Assembly (NCBI RefSeq): GCF_000017185.1
Contig: NC_009635.1
Location: 1,263,189-1,327,188 of the forward strand
Source of the DNA: Methanococcus aeolicus Nankai-3
Lineage (GTDB): Archaea > AGJL01 > Methanococci > Methanococcales > Methanococcaceae
Direction: 5' to 3'
Length of the DNA: 64,000 bases
Each line of letters starts with the position of its first letter. Within the stretch, counting starts at the first letter, position 1. The translations under genes and the position numbers were made by a program. The notes under the pieces are model-generated. The model made no database searches and was not told where the DNA came from. It saw only the letters and a program-made list of their open reading frames with translations. Positions 46,293-57,926 of this stretch are shown here, piece by piece.

Positions 46293-48248
46293 TTAATCAC
46301 ATTCCACAAAAATATCCTTTTTTAATTTCATGGAATTTAATAATTCTTTTCCAATTTTTGTGCTTTTAGTTATTTTAACCACGCCCGTGGAACCAACTGT
46401 TGCATTACACAAAAAATCTCCATCAATATATATTTTTACATTTGCCCCAATATAATCATCCCCCAATTCTACTAAAATATGTTTTTTATCCTCAATTAAT
46501 TTTGTAGTTTCGTAGTCATTTGTAAATTCATAGGAAATATAATCTTCCTCATTATCTTTTTTACTTTTACTTTTACTTTTACTTTTGGAAAATTTTTCAT
46601 CAAATATGCTATCATCCACATTTTTTTCAACATCGATTCTTAATCCCAATTTATTTTCCAATTTCATTATTTCGCTACCGCCTTTTCCAATAACCGAAGA
46701 AATATGTTTTTCTGGCACAATTAATTTTATGGTATTTCCATCTAAAACCCTTACTTTCATTTTGTTTTTAACGCCTTTTGGTAAATGTCCTTTTAATATT
46801 TCCATTATTTTAGCTTCGGCATATTTGTATATTTCTGGCTGTTCCTTTGCCATTTCATCCGGATTTATTGGCATAACTACAACTTGTTCTCCGTAGGTAT
46901 ATATTTCATATTCTGGAATTTTTGTTTCAAAGTCCTTAACCTCAATTACAGGTCTGGCTAAATCTGCCTCTTTCATACCATGGGGAACTTTTACGGTAAA
47001 TTCCACATCATAAACCTTTTTTATTGTCCCGCTTTCGATATATATGATGGTATCAACTATTTGGGGAATTAATCCTAATTCCACTCTCCCTATAAGTCTT
47101 TGAATGGCGTCAATCGGTTTGCTGGCATGAACAACCCCAACCATTCCAACTCCTGCCATTCTCATATCTGCAAATATTTCAAAATCTTTTGTTTTTCTAA
47201 CTTCATCATATATGGTATAATCAGGTCTAACCAATAATAATATATCACAGGTGTTTTCCATTTTGCCTTCTAATGGAGCATACTGTGTAATTTCTTCACT
47301 AACCTGCAAATCTCTTGGGCTTTCCATAGTTTTAATAATTTTATCATTATTTTTATACATGTCCGCCAATGCCGACACAAAAGTAGATTTACCACTTCCC
47401 GGAGCTCCTGAAACAAATATTCCATTTGCCTCCTTTGTAATTCTATTTAATAATTTTTCCGATAAATTATATTCGTCTATTGATACAGTTGTCAAAGGTC
47501 TAACAGCCGTAATTTCAAGAGCCTCCGAAAATGGTGGTCGAGCTATGGCTATTCTTAAATTACCTAACTGAATTACGGTGGCTCCCCTTTTTTCTATTTC
47601 AATTAATCCATGCTCTTGTTCGGCATATTTTAATATATTATCAATTAATTTTTTTATTTGTGGTTTTGACATAGTCAATGGCATCTGACTATTTTCGTCA
47701 TATATGGGTATTAGCTTAACTTCTCCGGGCTTTCCTTTTTTTGCATAAGGAACACAATTTTCCTTTAAATGAACCGAAGAAGTATATTCGTCAAAGTAAT
47801 CCAATAGCAATAAATCGATATGTTCTTCTTCAATTTCAATAAAATATGTATCAATATTTTGAGCTATTGCAAGATTATATTGGATTCTATCGCTTGTTAA
47901 TAGGGTGGAATTTGTTTCCTTTGCCACTTTTCTTATCATAGCATCAATTTCACCAGATGGTGCAAGAGATACATCATTTAATGAGGGTCTATCCCCATAA
48001 TATTCGACTTCTATGTTATAATTTTTTGCAACATCCACTAAATTTTTTAATTCTTCTATCCCTACATAGCCTATTTCTCGCCCTTTGTTAGCTTGTGCTT
48101 CTAACTCGGCCACAACAGCTTCGGGAATGATTATTTTTGAATTCTTTATTATTTCTTTTATTATTAAATCTGTTATTTTTCCTTCAATTACTACACAGGT
48201 ATCTACTGCAATAGTTTTATTTTCTAAATTCAATGTTCTCAAATACAT
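46293..48248 (-). CDS. PIN-ATPase-KH protein (archaeal PilT-type)
   Basis: A 651-residue protein with an N-terminal PIN domain (IAVDTCVVIEGKITDLII), a central secretion-type ATPase core with Walker A VSGAPGSGKSTFVSAL and a C-terminal KH domain (EKHISSVIGKGGSEIMKLEN). It is widespread in archaea and probably handles RNA; its reaction is not known. A (Ser-Lys) run follows the KH domain (KSKSKSKSK), from a short TTACTTTTACTT-type DNA repeat. It is divergent from fdhD. Confidence 0.88.
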   Translation of the reverse strand: MYLRTLNLENKTIAVDTCVVIEGKITDLIIKEIIKNSKIIIPEAVVAELEAQANKGREIGYVGIEELKNLVDVAKNYNIEVEYYGDRPSLNDVSLAPSGEIDAMIRKVAKETNSTLLTSDRIQYNLAIAQNIDTYFIEIEEEHIDLLLLDYFDEYTSSVHLKENCVPYAKKGKPGEVKLIPIYDENSQMPLTMSKPQIKKLIDNILKYAEQEHGLIEIEKRGATVIQLGNLRIAIARPPFSEALEITAVRPLTTVSIDEYNLSEKLLNRITKEANGIFVSGAPGSGKSTFVSALADMYKNNDKIIKTMESPRDLQVSEEITQYAPLEGKMENTCDILLLVRPDYTIYDEVRKTKDFEIFADMRMAGVGMVGVVHASKPIDAIQRLIGRVELGLIPQIVDTIIYIESGTIKKVYDVEFTVKVPHGMKEADLARPVIEVKDFETKIPEYEIYTYGEQVVVMPINPDEMAKEQPEIYKYAEAKIMEILKGHLPKGVKNKMKVRVLDGNTIKLIVPEKHISSVIGKGGSEIMKLENKLGLRIDVEKNVDDSIFDEKFSKSKSKSKSKKDNEEDYISYEFTNDYETTKLIEDKKHILVELGDDYIGANVKIYIDGDFLCNATVGSTGVVKITKSTKIGKELLNSMKLKKDIFVECD

Positions 48249-48465
48249 ATTATCACGGAGCTCCTCACAAGGTTATTAAAAATTATTTTATAATATTTAT
48301 ATCAATATATGGATATAATTATGTAAAATTCCAATTTTAGCTATATAATATATAATATATAATATACATTATATAAACATTAAAAATAGAATATCATTTA
48401 TGGTTATATGATTTATAATATAAATAATTAAGCCAGGTATTATTAAATTGAGAAGGGAGGATATT

Positions 48466-49215
<750 letters not shown>

Positions 49216-49303
49216 AAAAATTAATATTATAATTTCAAAATATTGATTTAATTATATTTTAATAAATTTTAATACATATGCCATATTAAAACATAGGGAT
49301 AAA

Positions 49304-50212
49304 ATGGAATTAGAATTTACACAATGGACAAAAGAAAATAGAAAATTAAATAATTTAACCCAATTAAAAAAAGAAATATTACAAAATTTTGAAGAACAAA
49401 ATTTATTGGATAAACCGATTATAGCAATGCTTAGCGGTGGAAAAGATAGTTCTACGGCTTTGGCAATGGCAAAAGATTTAGATTTAGATATAAAGTTGGC
49501 AGTGCATTTTGTTCATAAATGGAGCTGGGAGCTCCCTAAAACACAGGTGCAGAAAATAACTAAAGAGTATGATGTTCCATTGATATTTTATGATATTACA
49601 GATGTATTGTGCCAAAGAATACAGGGGGGGCACTCGTGGGGAAAAAATATATGTAAAATATGTAAAACTATTATGAAGGAGAAAATAAGAGAAATAGCAT
49701 ACAAAGAGAAAGCCTATACAATACTCACAGGAGAGTCTGCACTGGAAAAAATAGCAGGACCTATATTCCAGTATGTCAATGAAACTTATGGAAGTTATGT
49801 TTATAGTAAAATGGAATTAACACCGGTCCCCAAGAAATATAGAAATATAAAATTTTTTAGACCGCTTATTAGATGTGGTTGTAATGATATAGAAGCACTA
49901 CAAAAACATTATAATGTAAAAATAGAGCGAGTTGGAGAGGTAGGAAATAAAATCGGCTACTGGCGAGAAGGTTGTTGCCTTCAATATTGCAATTCAGACA
50001 CTAAACTTAATACAGAATTATTTGATGATTTATATTATTACAATAATAGATTAACGGCTTTGGCAAGAAAACATGGTTTTAGAGCATCGATAAAAATGCC
50101 CTCCAAAGAAGTAATAATATTGCCTAAGAAAAAAGGATATATCGATTTGGTTGAAAAAGAGTTAAAAGAAATAGAAAAAGATTATTCGCTAAAAAATAAA
50201 AGAATAGACTGA
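49304..50212 (+). CDS. PP-loop ATPase, tRNA-thiolation/TtcA-like
   Basis: A 302-residue PP-loop (N-type ATP pyrophosphatase) protein: MLSGGKDSSTALAMAKDLD, with a CKICK pair in the middle and CGCNDIE and CCLQYC clusters later. TtcA/TtuA-like enzymes use such Cys for [4Fe-4S] or zinc and modify tRNA. The exact substrate is not clear; other PP-loop roles are possible. It is a single gene, and AGGGATAAA precedes the ATG. Confidence 0.75.
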   Translation: MELEFTQWTKENRKLNNLTQLKKEILQNFEEQNLLDKPIIAMLSGGKDSSTALAMAKDLDLDIKLAVHFVHKWSWELPKTQVQKITKEYDVPLIFYDITDVLCQRIQGGHSWGKNICKICKTIMKEKIREIAYKEKAYTILTGESALEKIAGPIFQYVNETYGSYVYSKMELTPVPKKYRNIKFFRPLIRCGCNDIEALQKHYNVKIERVGEVGNKIGYWREGCCLQYCNSDTKLNTELFDDLYYYNNRLTALARKHGFRASIKMPSKEVIILPKKKGYIDLVEKELKEIEKDYSLKNKRID

Positions 50213-50370
50213 ATAACAAATTATAAAATAATTTGATTATATCTCTGTATTTAATGCATATATACATATATATTATGCAGTTTTAACGACTTTAACTATC
50301 TCCATCCAATATTCTTCCTCGAAATTTATTAAATTATTATTTCAAGGATTCTTTATTTGTACGGAGTATA

Positions 50371-50805
50371 TTATTCATAGACATGTTTTATGCCATCGGT
50401 ATCCGCTCCTTTTTCAATAAGTAATTTTACTATTTCTGGTTGATTATAATCTTCTGCCACCATAATTGCTGATAATCCAAAACTATCTATTACATTTACA
50501 TCTGCACCATTTTCAATAAGTAATTTTGCTATATCTGTTTTTCCTTCCTCTATTGCCGATAATAAACTAGTTCTACCTACTCTATTTTTAGCATTTACAT
50601 CTGCACCATTTTCAATTAAAAATTTAACCATATCATATTGATTTCTTAATGATGCTGCTAATATTGGGGCTCCCCCCATTCTATTTTTAAAGTTTATATC
50701 TGCACCTTTTTTTAGGAGCTCCTTTACTTTTTCTATGTTTCCATCACCTGATGCCAGTAGGAGCTCCTCGTTTAATGCCATATTTGTATTTTTATCGTTA
50801 TTCAT
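50371..50805 (-). CDS. Ankyrin-repeat protein
   Basis: A 144-residue protein of four ankyrin repeats; LLIENGADVNAKNRVGRTSL and ELLKKGADINFKNRMGG are typical. Ankyrin repeats bind proteins; nothing shows the partner. Such short soluble forms are common in bacteria and could have been acquired by transfer. GGTGATAAT precedes the ATG. Two GGAGCTCC copies lie 38 bp apart within its start region (50715 and 50760). Confidence 0.93.
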   Translation of the reverse strand: MNNDKNTNMALNEELLLASGDGNIEKVKELLKKGADINFKNRMGGAPILAASLRNQYDMVKFLIENGADVNAKNRVGRTSLLSAIEEGKTDIAKLLIENGADVNVIDSFGLSAIMVAEDYNQPEIVKLLIEKGADTDGIKHVYE

Positions 50806-50897
50806 ATTATCACCTAAGGAAATATATTTCCTATATTATATCAATTATAAAGAAATATACTTCCTATGTATAATCTACAATATAAAGTTATCTATTT

Positions 50898-51164
50898 ATA
50901 GTCAATCTTAGGACAATTTCATTAAACATGCCACAATACGCAAAATCTCCATTACTAAAAATTAAGAATTTATTTACAAAATCTTCGATTTTGTACAAAA
51001 TCCTAAAAGGATTTTGTTTACAAAAGCTATGCTTTTGTACAAAATCTCGAAGAGATTTTATTTAATAATTTCTCAAAACTCCGAAGGAGTTTTTACGATT
51101 GTAAATCGTTTCCAAAGGAAACGATTGAAATAGGACGGATAAGGACGGTTATTGAACTTACTAT
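50898..51164. repeat. Family-A hairpin-bearing inverted-end repeat (copy 6)
   Basis: It starts ATAGTCAATCTTAGGACAAT and ends GGACGGTTATTGAACTTACTAT. Hairpin cassettes CTTCG, CCTAAAAGG, GCTATGC, CTCGAAGAG, ACTCCGAAGGAGT and ATCGTTTCCAAAGGAAACGAT are present. Four of them occur in copy 1 in a different order. It fills the space after the ankyrin gene. Confidence 0.82.
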
Positions 51165-51411
51165 ATAGTATGTTTCTAGGTGGAACGAGGAAATCTACAA
51201 AAATCAAAGATTTTTGAATTCCAGGGGAATTCGTATAAAAATTGAAAGATTTTTTGAGATTCAAATATTTGTTCATTATATGCCATAAAATCGTCGTGAA
51301 GCAAAGGCCATAATATCCCAAATTTTATTTGATATTATTTATTGCAATTTATTTTGCAGGGAGCTCCTATATACCATATAATAATATTATATATGAAATA
51401 AAATAATAAAT
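51165..51411. repeat. Satellite hairpin debris between two family-A copies
   Basis: The stretch holds CAAAAATCAAAGATTTTTG, AATTCCAGGGGAATT and further A/T-rich inverted fragments, but no inverted ends. I see no reading frame of note here apart from shadows. Confidence 0.4.
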
Positions 51412-51530
51412 ATAGTCACTCTTCGAACTGTTCCACCCTATATTTATGCAGATAAGACCATATTTTATTAATACGCCTTATCGCACTAATATTTGGGACA
51501 ATAAAGGGACAATTTTTGAAGACTAACTAT
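51412..51530. repeat. Family-A repeat, short form (copy 7), directly before pth2
   Basis: The element begins ATAGTCACTCTTCGAACTG and ends TTTTTGAAGACTAACTAT. The interior shares CAATAAAGGGACA with the copy at 23.63 kb (inverted) and has no hairpin cassettes. Its right end lies 13 bp before the pth2 ATG, so any promoter for that gene must be inside it. Confidence 0.75.
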
Positions 51531-51543
51531 AAATGGTGATTTA

Positions 51544-51894
51544 ATGTATAAACAGGTAATAATTTTAAGAAATGATTTAAAAATGGGAAAAGGCAAGTTG
51601 GTGGCACAGGGCAGTCATGCCTCCCTTATATCTTTTTTAAATACTCAGAAAAATAACCCTTCGGTTGCCAAAGAATGGCTAAATGAAGGTCAAAAAAAAG
51701 TAGTATTAAAAGTTAATTCTGAAAAAGAATTATTTGAGGTGTTTAGAGATGCAAATATTGATGGTTTTTCATGCTGTTTAATTAGAGACGCAGGACATAC
51801 CCAAATACCTTCGGGGACAGCAACGGCTGTTGGAATAGGTCCAGATAAAGAGGAAAAACTGGAAAAAATAACAGGTAAATTAAAGTTATTATAA
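51544..51894 (+). CDS. pth2: Peptidyl-tRNA hydrolase, archaeal/eukaryotic type
   Basis: Pth2 frees tRNA from stalled peptidyl-tRNA. The 116-residue protein shows the family start [24 protein letters not shown] and the motifs [41 protein letters not shown] precedes the ATG. It is convergent with cobQ, with 2 bp between the stop codons. Confidence 0.95.
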
Positions 51895-51896
51895 TG

Positions 51897-53378
51897 TTAT
51901 TTTTTAAATATTTTTTCAAGATTTACATTATTTTCAATAATTTCCGCAAATTTATTAATATTTTTTTCAAAATTATCTTTATAATTATCCTCGGTTATTA
52001 ATTTATGCCCTTTTTCTGCCAACACCATATTTATAATATGATTTCTGAACTCGTAATTATCAAATATGCCGTGGAAATATGTTCCAATTAAATAATTTCC
52101 ATCTTTTATATTAATTGAACCATCATATCCATCGTTTTTATTGCCAAATCCTTTATTTAATTTTATAAGTGGTTTTTCATTTGAATGGGTTATTCCCTCA
52201 TGCAATTCATAACCATTAACTAAAAAATCATCATCTTTAATTGATAATATTCCATTTGAATTTACAATTGCCTTTTTATTTCCAAAATAAGTTTCCATGT
52301 CAAATAATCCAATTCCTTCAATTGTTCCAATATCTCCTTCCGAATGCGTATCGTCAATTAACATTTTGCCCATTGTTTGATATCCTCCACATATTCCAAT
52401 AACGATGCCCCCTTTTTTTGCAAAATCTTTTATTTTTTTATCCATTTTATATTTTTTCATTAAATCCATTTCAACCGTGGAACATCTGGTTCCTGGGAGT
52501 ATAAGTATATCTCCAGTTATATCCTCTTTAAAATCTATGAATTTAATAAGGGCATCTTTAGAAAAGGCATCAATATCTGTAAAATTAGATATCTTTGAGA
52601 ATCTTACTACATTTACTTCAACGGGGCTGTTTATGTTGCCAAATACTTTTTTATTTTGTAGTGCCTGACTATCCTCTTCCGGGAGCTCCAACTCTTCACT
52701 ATATGGTATAGTTCCTAAAACTGGTATGTTTGTTAATTCCTCAATTTTTTTGTATCCGTCAATTAATACTTCGGCATTGCCTCTAAATTTATTTATTACA
52801 AATCCTTTTATTAATTTTTTCCATTTTTGGGGCAATAATTCCACAGTCCCATATAATGATGCAAATACTCCGCCTCTATCAATATCTGAAACTAATATGG
52901 CATCTGCATTTGATAGTTCTGCAATTCTAAGGTTGGCTATATCGTCGCCCAATAGATTTATCTCACAGCAACTACCTGCCCCTTCCATAACAACGAAATC
53001 ATAATTTTTGTTTAAATATTCCAAACTTTCCTTTATTTTAGTTAAATAATATTCTTTATCCTCTCTATATTCATTATAATTTATTGTTTTATAGGGAGCT
53101 CCCTGAACAATAACCTGAGATACAAAATTTCCCATGGGTTTTAATAATATTGGATTAAAATGAATGGATGGTTCTACCTTTGAAGCTAAACTTTGGGTGT
53201 ATTGAGCTACGGCTATTTCTCCGTCCTCATTAGCTACTCGCGAATTTAAACTCATATTTTGGGATTTAAATGGTGCTACTTTATAACCTTTGTTTGCAAG
53301 TATTCTGCATATTCCAGCTACTAAAACTGTTTTCCCACTGTTTGAGGATGTTCCCACTACCATTATAAATTTTGCCAT
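51897..53378 (-). CDS. cobQ: Cobyric acid synthase
   Basis: CobQ amidates four side chains of adenosylcobyrinic acid a,c-diamide with glutamine and ATP. The 493-residue protein has the DTB-synthetase-like P-loop [17 protein letters not shown] at the start, the [13 protein letters not shown] motif and a class-I amidotransferase domain ([13 protein letters not shown] with the nucleophilic Cys, and [10 protein letters not shown]). GGTGGAACA precedes the ATG. The family-B repeat at 53.39 kb lies immediately upstream. Confidence 0.94.
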
Positions 53379-53393
53379 TGTTCCACCTAATTT

Positions 53394-53529
53394 ATAGTGT
53401 GTTCGAAAGTATGTTCTTTACGGGTCAGAAAGATTTTAGTTTATTATATTACAACAAGCCAAAAATTATATATCTGACTATATTTTACTGCAATGTTAAG
53501 TAAATCAAAGATGTTCTCAAATATACTAT
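53394..53529. repeat. Family-B inverted-end repeat (complete copy)
   Basis: This 136-bp AT-rich element has the ends ATAGTGTGTTCGAAAGTATG and GATGTTCTCAAATATACTAT. The outer 12-15 bases match the 29.97-kb copy. It occupies the region between cobQ and the dph6-like gene and contains no frame. Confidence 0.7.
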
Positions 53530-53623
53530 ATTTTAATAAACATATGTTTAGTAATATTATATAAAATAATATATACATACCAATGAAAAAATAAAAGAAA
53601 AAGAAAATAGAAACGGTGAAATT

Positions 53624-54298
53624 ATGAAAATTGCTTCATTATATTCTGGGGGAAAGGATTCGGCTTATGCTCTTTGGTGGGCATTAAATCAAGGCTGGGA
53701 TGTAAATTATATGGTGAATGTGGTCTCAAAAAATAAGGAGAGCTATATGTTTCATGTTCCAAATGTAGAATTAACCGATTTAGTGGCAGAAAGTGCAAAT
53801 ATATCCATGGTTAAGGTAATAACCGCAGGAGAGAAGGAAAAAGAGATATTGGATTTAAAAAAGACATTATCAAAATTAGATATTGATGGAATTGTAAGCG
53901 GAGCTCTGGCAAGTGAATATCAAAGAACAAGAATAGACCATATATGTCAAGAAATTGGTATAAAATCCTTTGCTCCATTATGGCATAAGGAACAGGAATT
54001 GATATTGAGGGATACGGCAAAATTCTTTGATTTTAGGATGGTTAGTGTTGCAGCTTATGGATTGGGAAAGGAATGGCTGGGAAAAAGAATAACTGATGAT
54101 AATATTGATAAATTATTTAAAATAATGGAAAAATATCAAATAAATAAAGCATTTGAAGGGGGAGAGGCTGAAACTTTTGTATTTGATGCCCCATTTTTTG
54201 ATAAAAAAATAGAAGTTATGGATTATGAAATAATATGGGATGATAGCTGTGAATGTGGTTATTATAATGTATTGGATGCCAAATTGGTTGAAAAATAA
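53624..54298 (+). CDS. Diphthine-ammonia ligase family PP-loop protein (Dph6-like)
   Basis: A 224-residue PP-loop ATPase ([16 protein letters not shown]). Residues such as [33 protein letters not shown] and [13 protein letters not shown] are characteristic of the Dph6 family, which amidates diphthine on elongation factor 2. I assign the family with good confidence; the exact reaction in this organism is inferred. GGTGAAATT precedes the ATG. It is convergent with pus10. Confidence 0.88.
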   Translation: MKIASLYSGGKDSAYALWWALNQGWDVNYMVNVVSKNKESYMFHVPNVELTDLVAESANISMVKVITAGEKEKEILDLKKTLSKLDIDGIVSGALASEYQRTRIDHICQEIGIKSFAPLWHKEQELILRDTAKFFDFRMVSVAAYGLGKEWLGKRITDDNIDKLFKIMEKYQINKAFEGGEAETFVFDAPFFDKKIEVMDYEIIWDDSCECGYYNVLDAKLVEK

Positions 54299-54316
54299 TA
54301 ATATAGTAAAAATAAA

Positions 54317-55762
54317 TTATTGCTCTTCTTCATGCTCAAAATCATGAACATCCCATACATCAAGGAATTTACATATACATTTTTTATTTAGGAGCTCCGA
54401 TACAGATGGTATCGTTCTACCTTCGTCCCCATGTATCAATTCTTTAATATATAGTCCGCCATCACAATATATTTTTAGTTCAAATTCTTTTGAATTTATT
54501 ATTTTATTTAATGAAACGGCATAAACATTTCTAACTCTTATTAAATCTGCCCTTCTGTGACTTACTCTTTGAGGGGTTCTCTGATTTATTGTAAGATTTT
54601 GCATCTGTTCCACTAATTGTTTGATTTCATCTTCTGTGATTTCATCTTCACATTCCACATGGGCTAAATATGTTTTTCTATGTGCCTCATTTTTAAAAAA
54701 TATGATATCCTTTCTAACTCCATATTCTAAATTATGGATTTCAACTTTTCCACTTTTATTTACTTCCTCCATTAGTGGTTTTAAATCGGCTTTTCTTATT
54801 TTTGGCTCTTTTATTTGAAGCACAAAAGGCCTCCCATTTCCTAACATTCTAACATCTATATCCTCCCTCCCTGCACCATGGAAGGCTTCTTCTTTTCCTT
54901 TAAATGCCTTCATAAATGGTTCTGCTATTATCTCTTCAACTGAGGTCGGATATTGCTTACCAGTCCAATCGCATTTTTCGCATCCCTTTCCTCTGCAACT
55001 CCTACAATGCCAGTGGGATTGTGGTATGCCCCTTATTAATTTATTATATCTTCCCTTAATGAATATAGAATTTATTTGTAATTCTATTCTTTTATTGTAT
55101 GGATTAACCATTATTACAATATCAGGATTGGTTTTTTCCACAACTTTATTGGTTTTTTCCACTATCATTTTTCCCATCATTCTGTTAAATTCTTGTTTTA
55201 TACTTTCTGCCATTGGGTTATCGTTTATAATTTCTTTTTCTAACTCTTTTATCTTTTTAGGGAGTACTGTCCCTATTAAAAAAGTGTCGAATTCATAATT
55301 ACTTGTAAATTTTAATATTTTTTCGGAGATGTCATTTAAATGATTTTTATCAAATATATCTCTACAATATGGACAGGAATATTTTTTTTCATTTTCATTG
55401 GTGGTTTCTTCCGTTTCTTTTATTTCCTCTATATTTTCCACCATATTGGTTATTTCGATTAATCCACTTTTGTATATGTTTTTTAGTTCTTCTTTCTTTA
55501 TTTCTATTTCTTTTATTATATCTTCTTCTGTTTCTTTTATTTCTCCTATATCATTGCTATTTTCATTTAGTTCATTCAATCCATTTAATAGATTATATAA
55601 ATTAGCTAAATTTAGCTCTAATTCAATAGCCTTAGCCATTTTCAATGCTCTCCCCCTCTCGTAATTGGTAGTATGTAGCGATTTTGCATATAATCTACCA
55701 AAACATCTGTGACATAATGAATATTTATTCAATATTGAATAATCAATTGTTATATTGTCCAT
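54317..55762 (-). CDS. pus10: tRNA pseudouridine synthase Pus10
   Basis: Pus10 makes pseudouridine 54 and 55 in tRNA in archaea. The 481-residue protein has N-terminal zinc-type Cys motifs (CHRCFGRLY and CPYCRDIF), a THUMP-like middle, a Cys cluster (CRSCRGKGCEKCDWTG) and the catalytic-Asp motif GREDIDVRMLGNGRPFV. Residues 55-140 are very Glu/Ile-rich with long Glu runs. GGTGAAGTT precedes the ATG. Confidence 0.93.
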   Translation of the reverse strand: MDNITIDYSILNKYSLCHRCFGRLYAKSLHTTNYERGRALKMAKAIELELNLANLYNLLNGLNELNENSNDIGEIKETEEDIIKEIEIKKEELKNIYKSGLIEITNMVENIEEIKETEETTNENEKKYSCPYCRDIFDKNHLNDISEKILKFTSNYEFDTFLIGTVLPKKIKELEKEIINDNPMAESIKQEFNRMMGKMIVEKTNKVVEKTNPDIVIMVNPYNKRIELQINSIFIKGRYNKLIRGIPQSHWHCRSCRGKGCEKCDWTGKQYPTSVEEIIAEPFMKAFKGKEEAFHGAGREDIDVRMLGNGRPFVLQIKEPKIRKADLKPLMEEVNKSGKVEIHNLEYGVRKDIIFFKNEAHRKTYLAHVECEDEITEDEIKQLVEQMQNLTINQRTPQRVSHRRADLIRVRNVYAVSLNKIINSKEFELKIYCDGGLYIKELIHGDEGRTIPSVSELLNKKCICKFLDVWDVHDFEHEEEQ

Positions 55763-55985
55763 AACTTCACCTATTTTATCTATTTATTTATATACTTATT
55801 TATATATTTATTTACATATATATTATTTATATATTTTCTAATTTTAACGCTCCCGGTGAGTTTTACACACTTAGATAATCGTATTTTTTGAATATTATAG
55901 TAAATATTGAATAACAGAAAAATATTTATAAATATATTACCATATACCATATATTATAATATTACATATAAATGTCCGTGATAAA

Positions 55986-56327
55986 ATGCACAAAGAACAA
56001 CTTATGGAGCTCCATCAATTTTTTGTCCATGTTCATAGGGAACTGATGCCAGAAGACTATACATGCAAATATATTAAAATTTATGAAGATTTAGATGTTA
56101 GACCGCATCATATACACAAATTAAAAACCGAACAAAGAGCCGCTATTTTTTTACTATCTGCATGTATTGCCGAGTATCTTTCAAATGAAGACGAATTTTC
56201 AAAAAACTTATCTTTTAAACTTGTTGAAAATGCATTTAAATATATAAGTCCCAAGTCAGAAGTTATGAAAAAACATATTGAAAAATATCAAAAAATGCAA
56301 AAATGCAAAAATGAAGTTAAAAAATAA
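55986..56327 (+). CDS. UPF0058-family protein
   Basis: A 113-residue protein that begins MHKEQLMELHQFFVHVHREL, the hallmark of the archaeal UPF0058 family. Its function is unknown. The HxxxxH-like helices, and DVRPHHIHKLKTEQ in the middle, hint at metal or nucleic-acid binding. The GTGATAAA preceding the ATG acts as a weak ribosome site. It is monocistronic. Confidence 0.85.
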   Translation: MHKEQLMELHQFFVHVHRELMPEDYTCKYIKIYEDLDVRPHHIHKLKTEQRAAIFLLSACIAEYLSNEDEFSKNLSFKLVENAFKYISPKSEVMKKHIEKYQKMQKCKNEVKK

Positions 56328-56471
56328 TTTAAAATATTTTAAATAGTGGTTTGTTTTATTTTTTTATTTTTATTTTTAGTATGTATTAATTGGGAGCTCC
56401 GCATATAATATATAATATTACAAGGAGCCCCAAACAACAACCCATATATTTTTAACATACACCGTGAGACA

Positions 56472-57866
56472 ATGAGCAATATTAGAAAATTAGACAATGT
56501 TATAAACAACAATTATAATGACAATAAATTAAATACCGTATTAAATGAAGTATTGCAAGATATAATTGATTACAAAGATGGGCAAGAATTAAATGGGTTT
56601 TCTAAAAAACTCATAAATGAGCTATTTGGTCAATTAAAAAAACGGAATTTCATACCTCCTGTTATCGATATTATCCAAGTAGGTTCCACAGCACGAAATA
56701 CACATTTAAAAAATGACTATGATATTGATATATTTGTTAGATTTGAAAAAGGAACAGATAAAGAACTATTAAAAAATATTGTATTGGAATGCGGTAAAAC
56801 CGTAATACAAAAATTAGGGGGTAAATGTTGGGTAGAATATGCCGAACATCCATATTTATCCGCAAAAGTCGATAAATATGACATTGATATAGTGCCTTGC
56901 TATAAATTGGAGTGGGGAGATAAGATAATATCCGCAGTAGATAGAACTCCGCTTCATAATGAATTTTTAATTAATAAATTGAAAACAAAATATAATATAG
57001 AATTAATACAGGATATTAAATTATTAAAAAAATTCTTAAAAGGTATTGGAGTATATGGTTCTGATTTAAAAACAAAAGGTTTTTCTGGCTATTTGTGTGA
57101 ATTATTGATTATATATTATGGTGGATTTATAAATCTATTAAAAGAATCTCAATATTGGAAGTTGGGACAAAAAATAATATTGCCTGACATTTATAAACTA
57201 TATAATTTAAAAGACGATTATGAATTTATAGATATTCCAAACCAACCTTTAATTGTGTATGACCCAACAGACATAAATAGAAATGTGGCTGCGGCATTGG
57301 GAAATGAAAACTTCTGTAAATTTTTATATTATTCTAATTTATTTTTAAAAAATCCTTCAAAAGATTATTTTTATGATTATGATGCAAAAGTTGCAAAGAA
57401 TATTAATAATAGGGATATGGGGGAGCTCCTCACACTAGTAATAAATCGCCCAAAGAATATTGTGGAAGATGTTATATATCCGCAGATGGAAAAACTACAA
57501 AATAGTATAAATGTAATATTAAAGGAGCATGATTTTAAATATATTAGATATGGCAATTATGCTGATGAAAATTATTGTTATCTTTCGTGGGAATTTACTG
57601 TTTATATGTTGCCAAATGTGCATGTTAAAGTTGGACCGCCCGTATATTATGGAAATAGGGCATATCAATTTGCAGAAAAGTATGATAAATGTTTTATTGA
57701 TGGTTGCAATGTTTGCGCCTTCGTGGAGAGAAAATATAAAACTGTTTATGAATTATTTGAAGACATTACATCAAATAAATTAAATAATAAAATCGCCACT
57801 CCAAAGTATGTAGTGCCTGAAAATGCAAAAATACTTAATATATTTAAGGAAAAATATGAAAATTGA
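56472..57866 (+). CDS. cca: CCA-adding enzyme (class I tRNA nucleotidyltransferase)
   Basis: The enzyme builds or repairs the 3' CCA of tRNA. The 464-residue protein has the nucleotidyltransferase motif VGSTARNTHLKNDYDIDIFVRF with two catalytic Asp, a third in YDIDIVPCYKL and the family motif GIGVYGSDLKTKGFSGYL. The tRNA genes in this window lack encoded CCA except by chance in tRNA-His, consistent with need for it. The ATG follows GTGAGACA. A GGAGCTCC lies in its 3' half. Confidence 0.95.
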   Translation: MSNIRKLDNVINNNYNDNKLNTVLNEVLQDIIDYKDGQELNGFSKKLINELFGQLKKRNFIPPVIDIIQVGSTARNTHLKNDYDIDIFVRFEKGTDKELLKNIVLECGKTVIQKLGGKCWVEYAEHPYLSAKVDKYDIDIVPCYKLEWGDKIISAVDRTPLHNEFLINKLKTKYNIELIQDIKLLKKFLKGIGVYGSDLKTKGFSGYLCELLIIYYGGFINLLKESQYWKLGQKIILPDIYKLYNLKDDYEFIDIPNQPLIVYDPTDINRNVAAALGNENFCKFLYYSNLFLKNPSKDYFYDYDAKVAKNINNRDMGELLTLVINRPKNIVEDVIYPQMEKLQNSINVILKEHDFKYIRYGNYADENYCYLSWEFTVYMLPNVHVKVGPPVYYGNRAYQFAEKYDKCFIDGCNVCAFVERKYKTVYELFEDITSNKLNNKIATPKYVVPENAKILNIFKEKYEN

Positions 57867-57926
57867 AAAAATAACTATTAATTATGAATTAATTAAATAA
57901 TTAATATGTAATAAAATGGTGTAAAA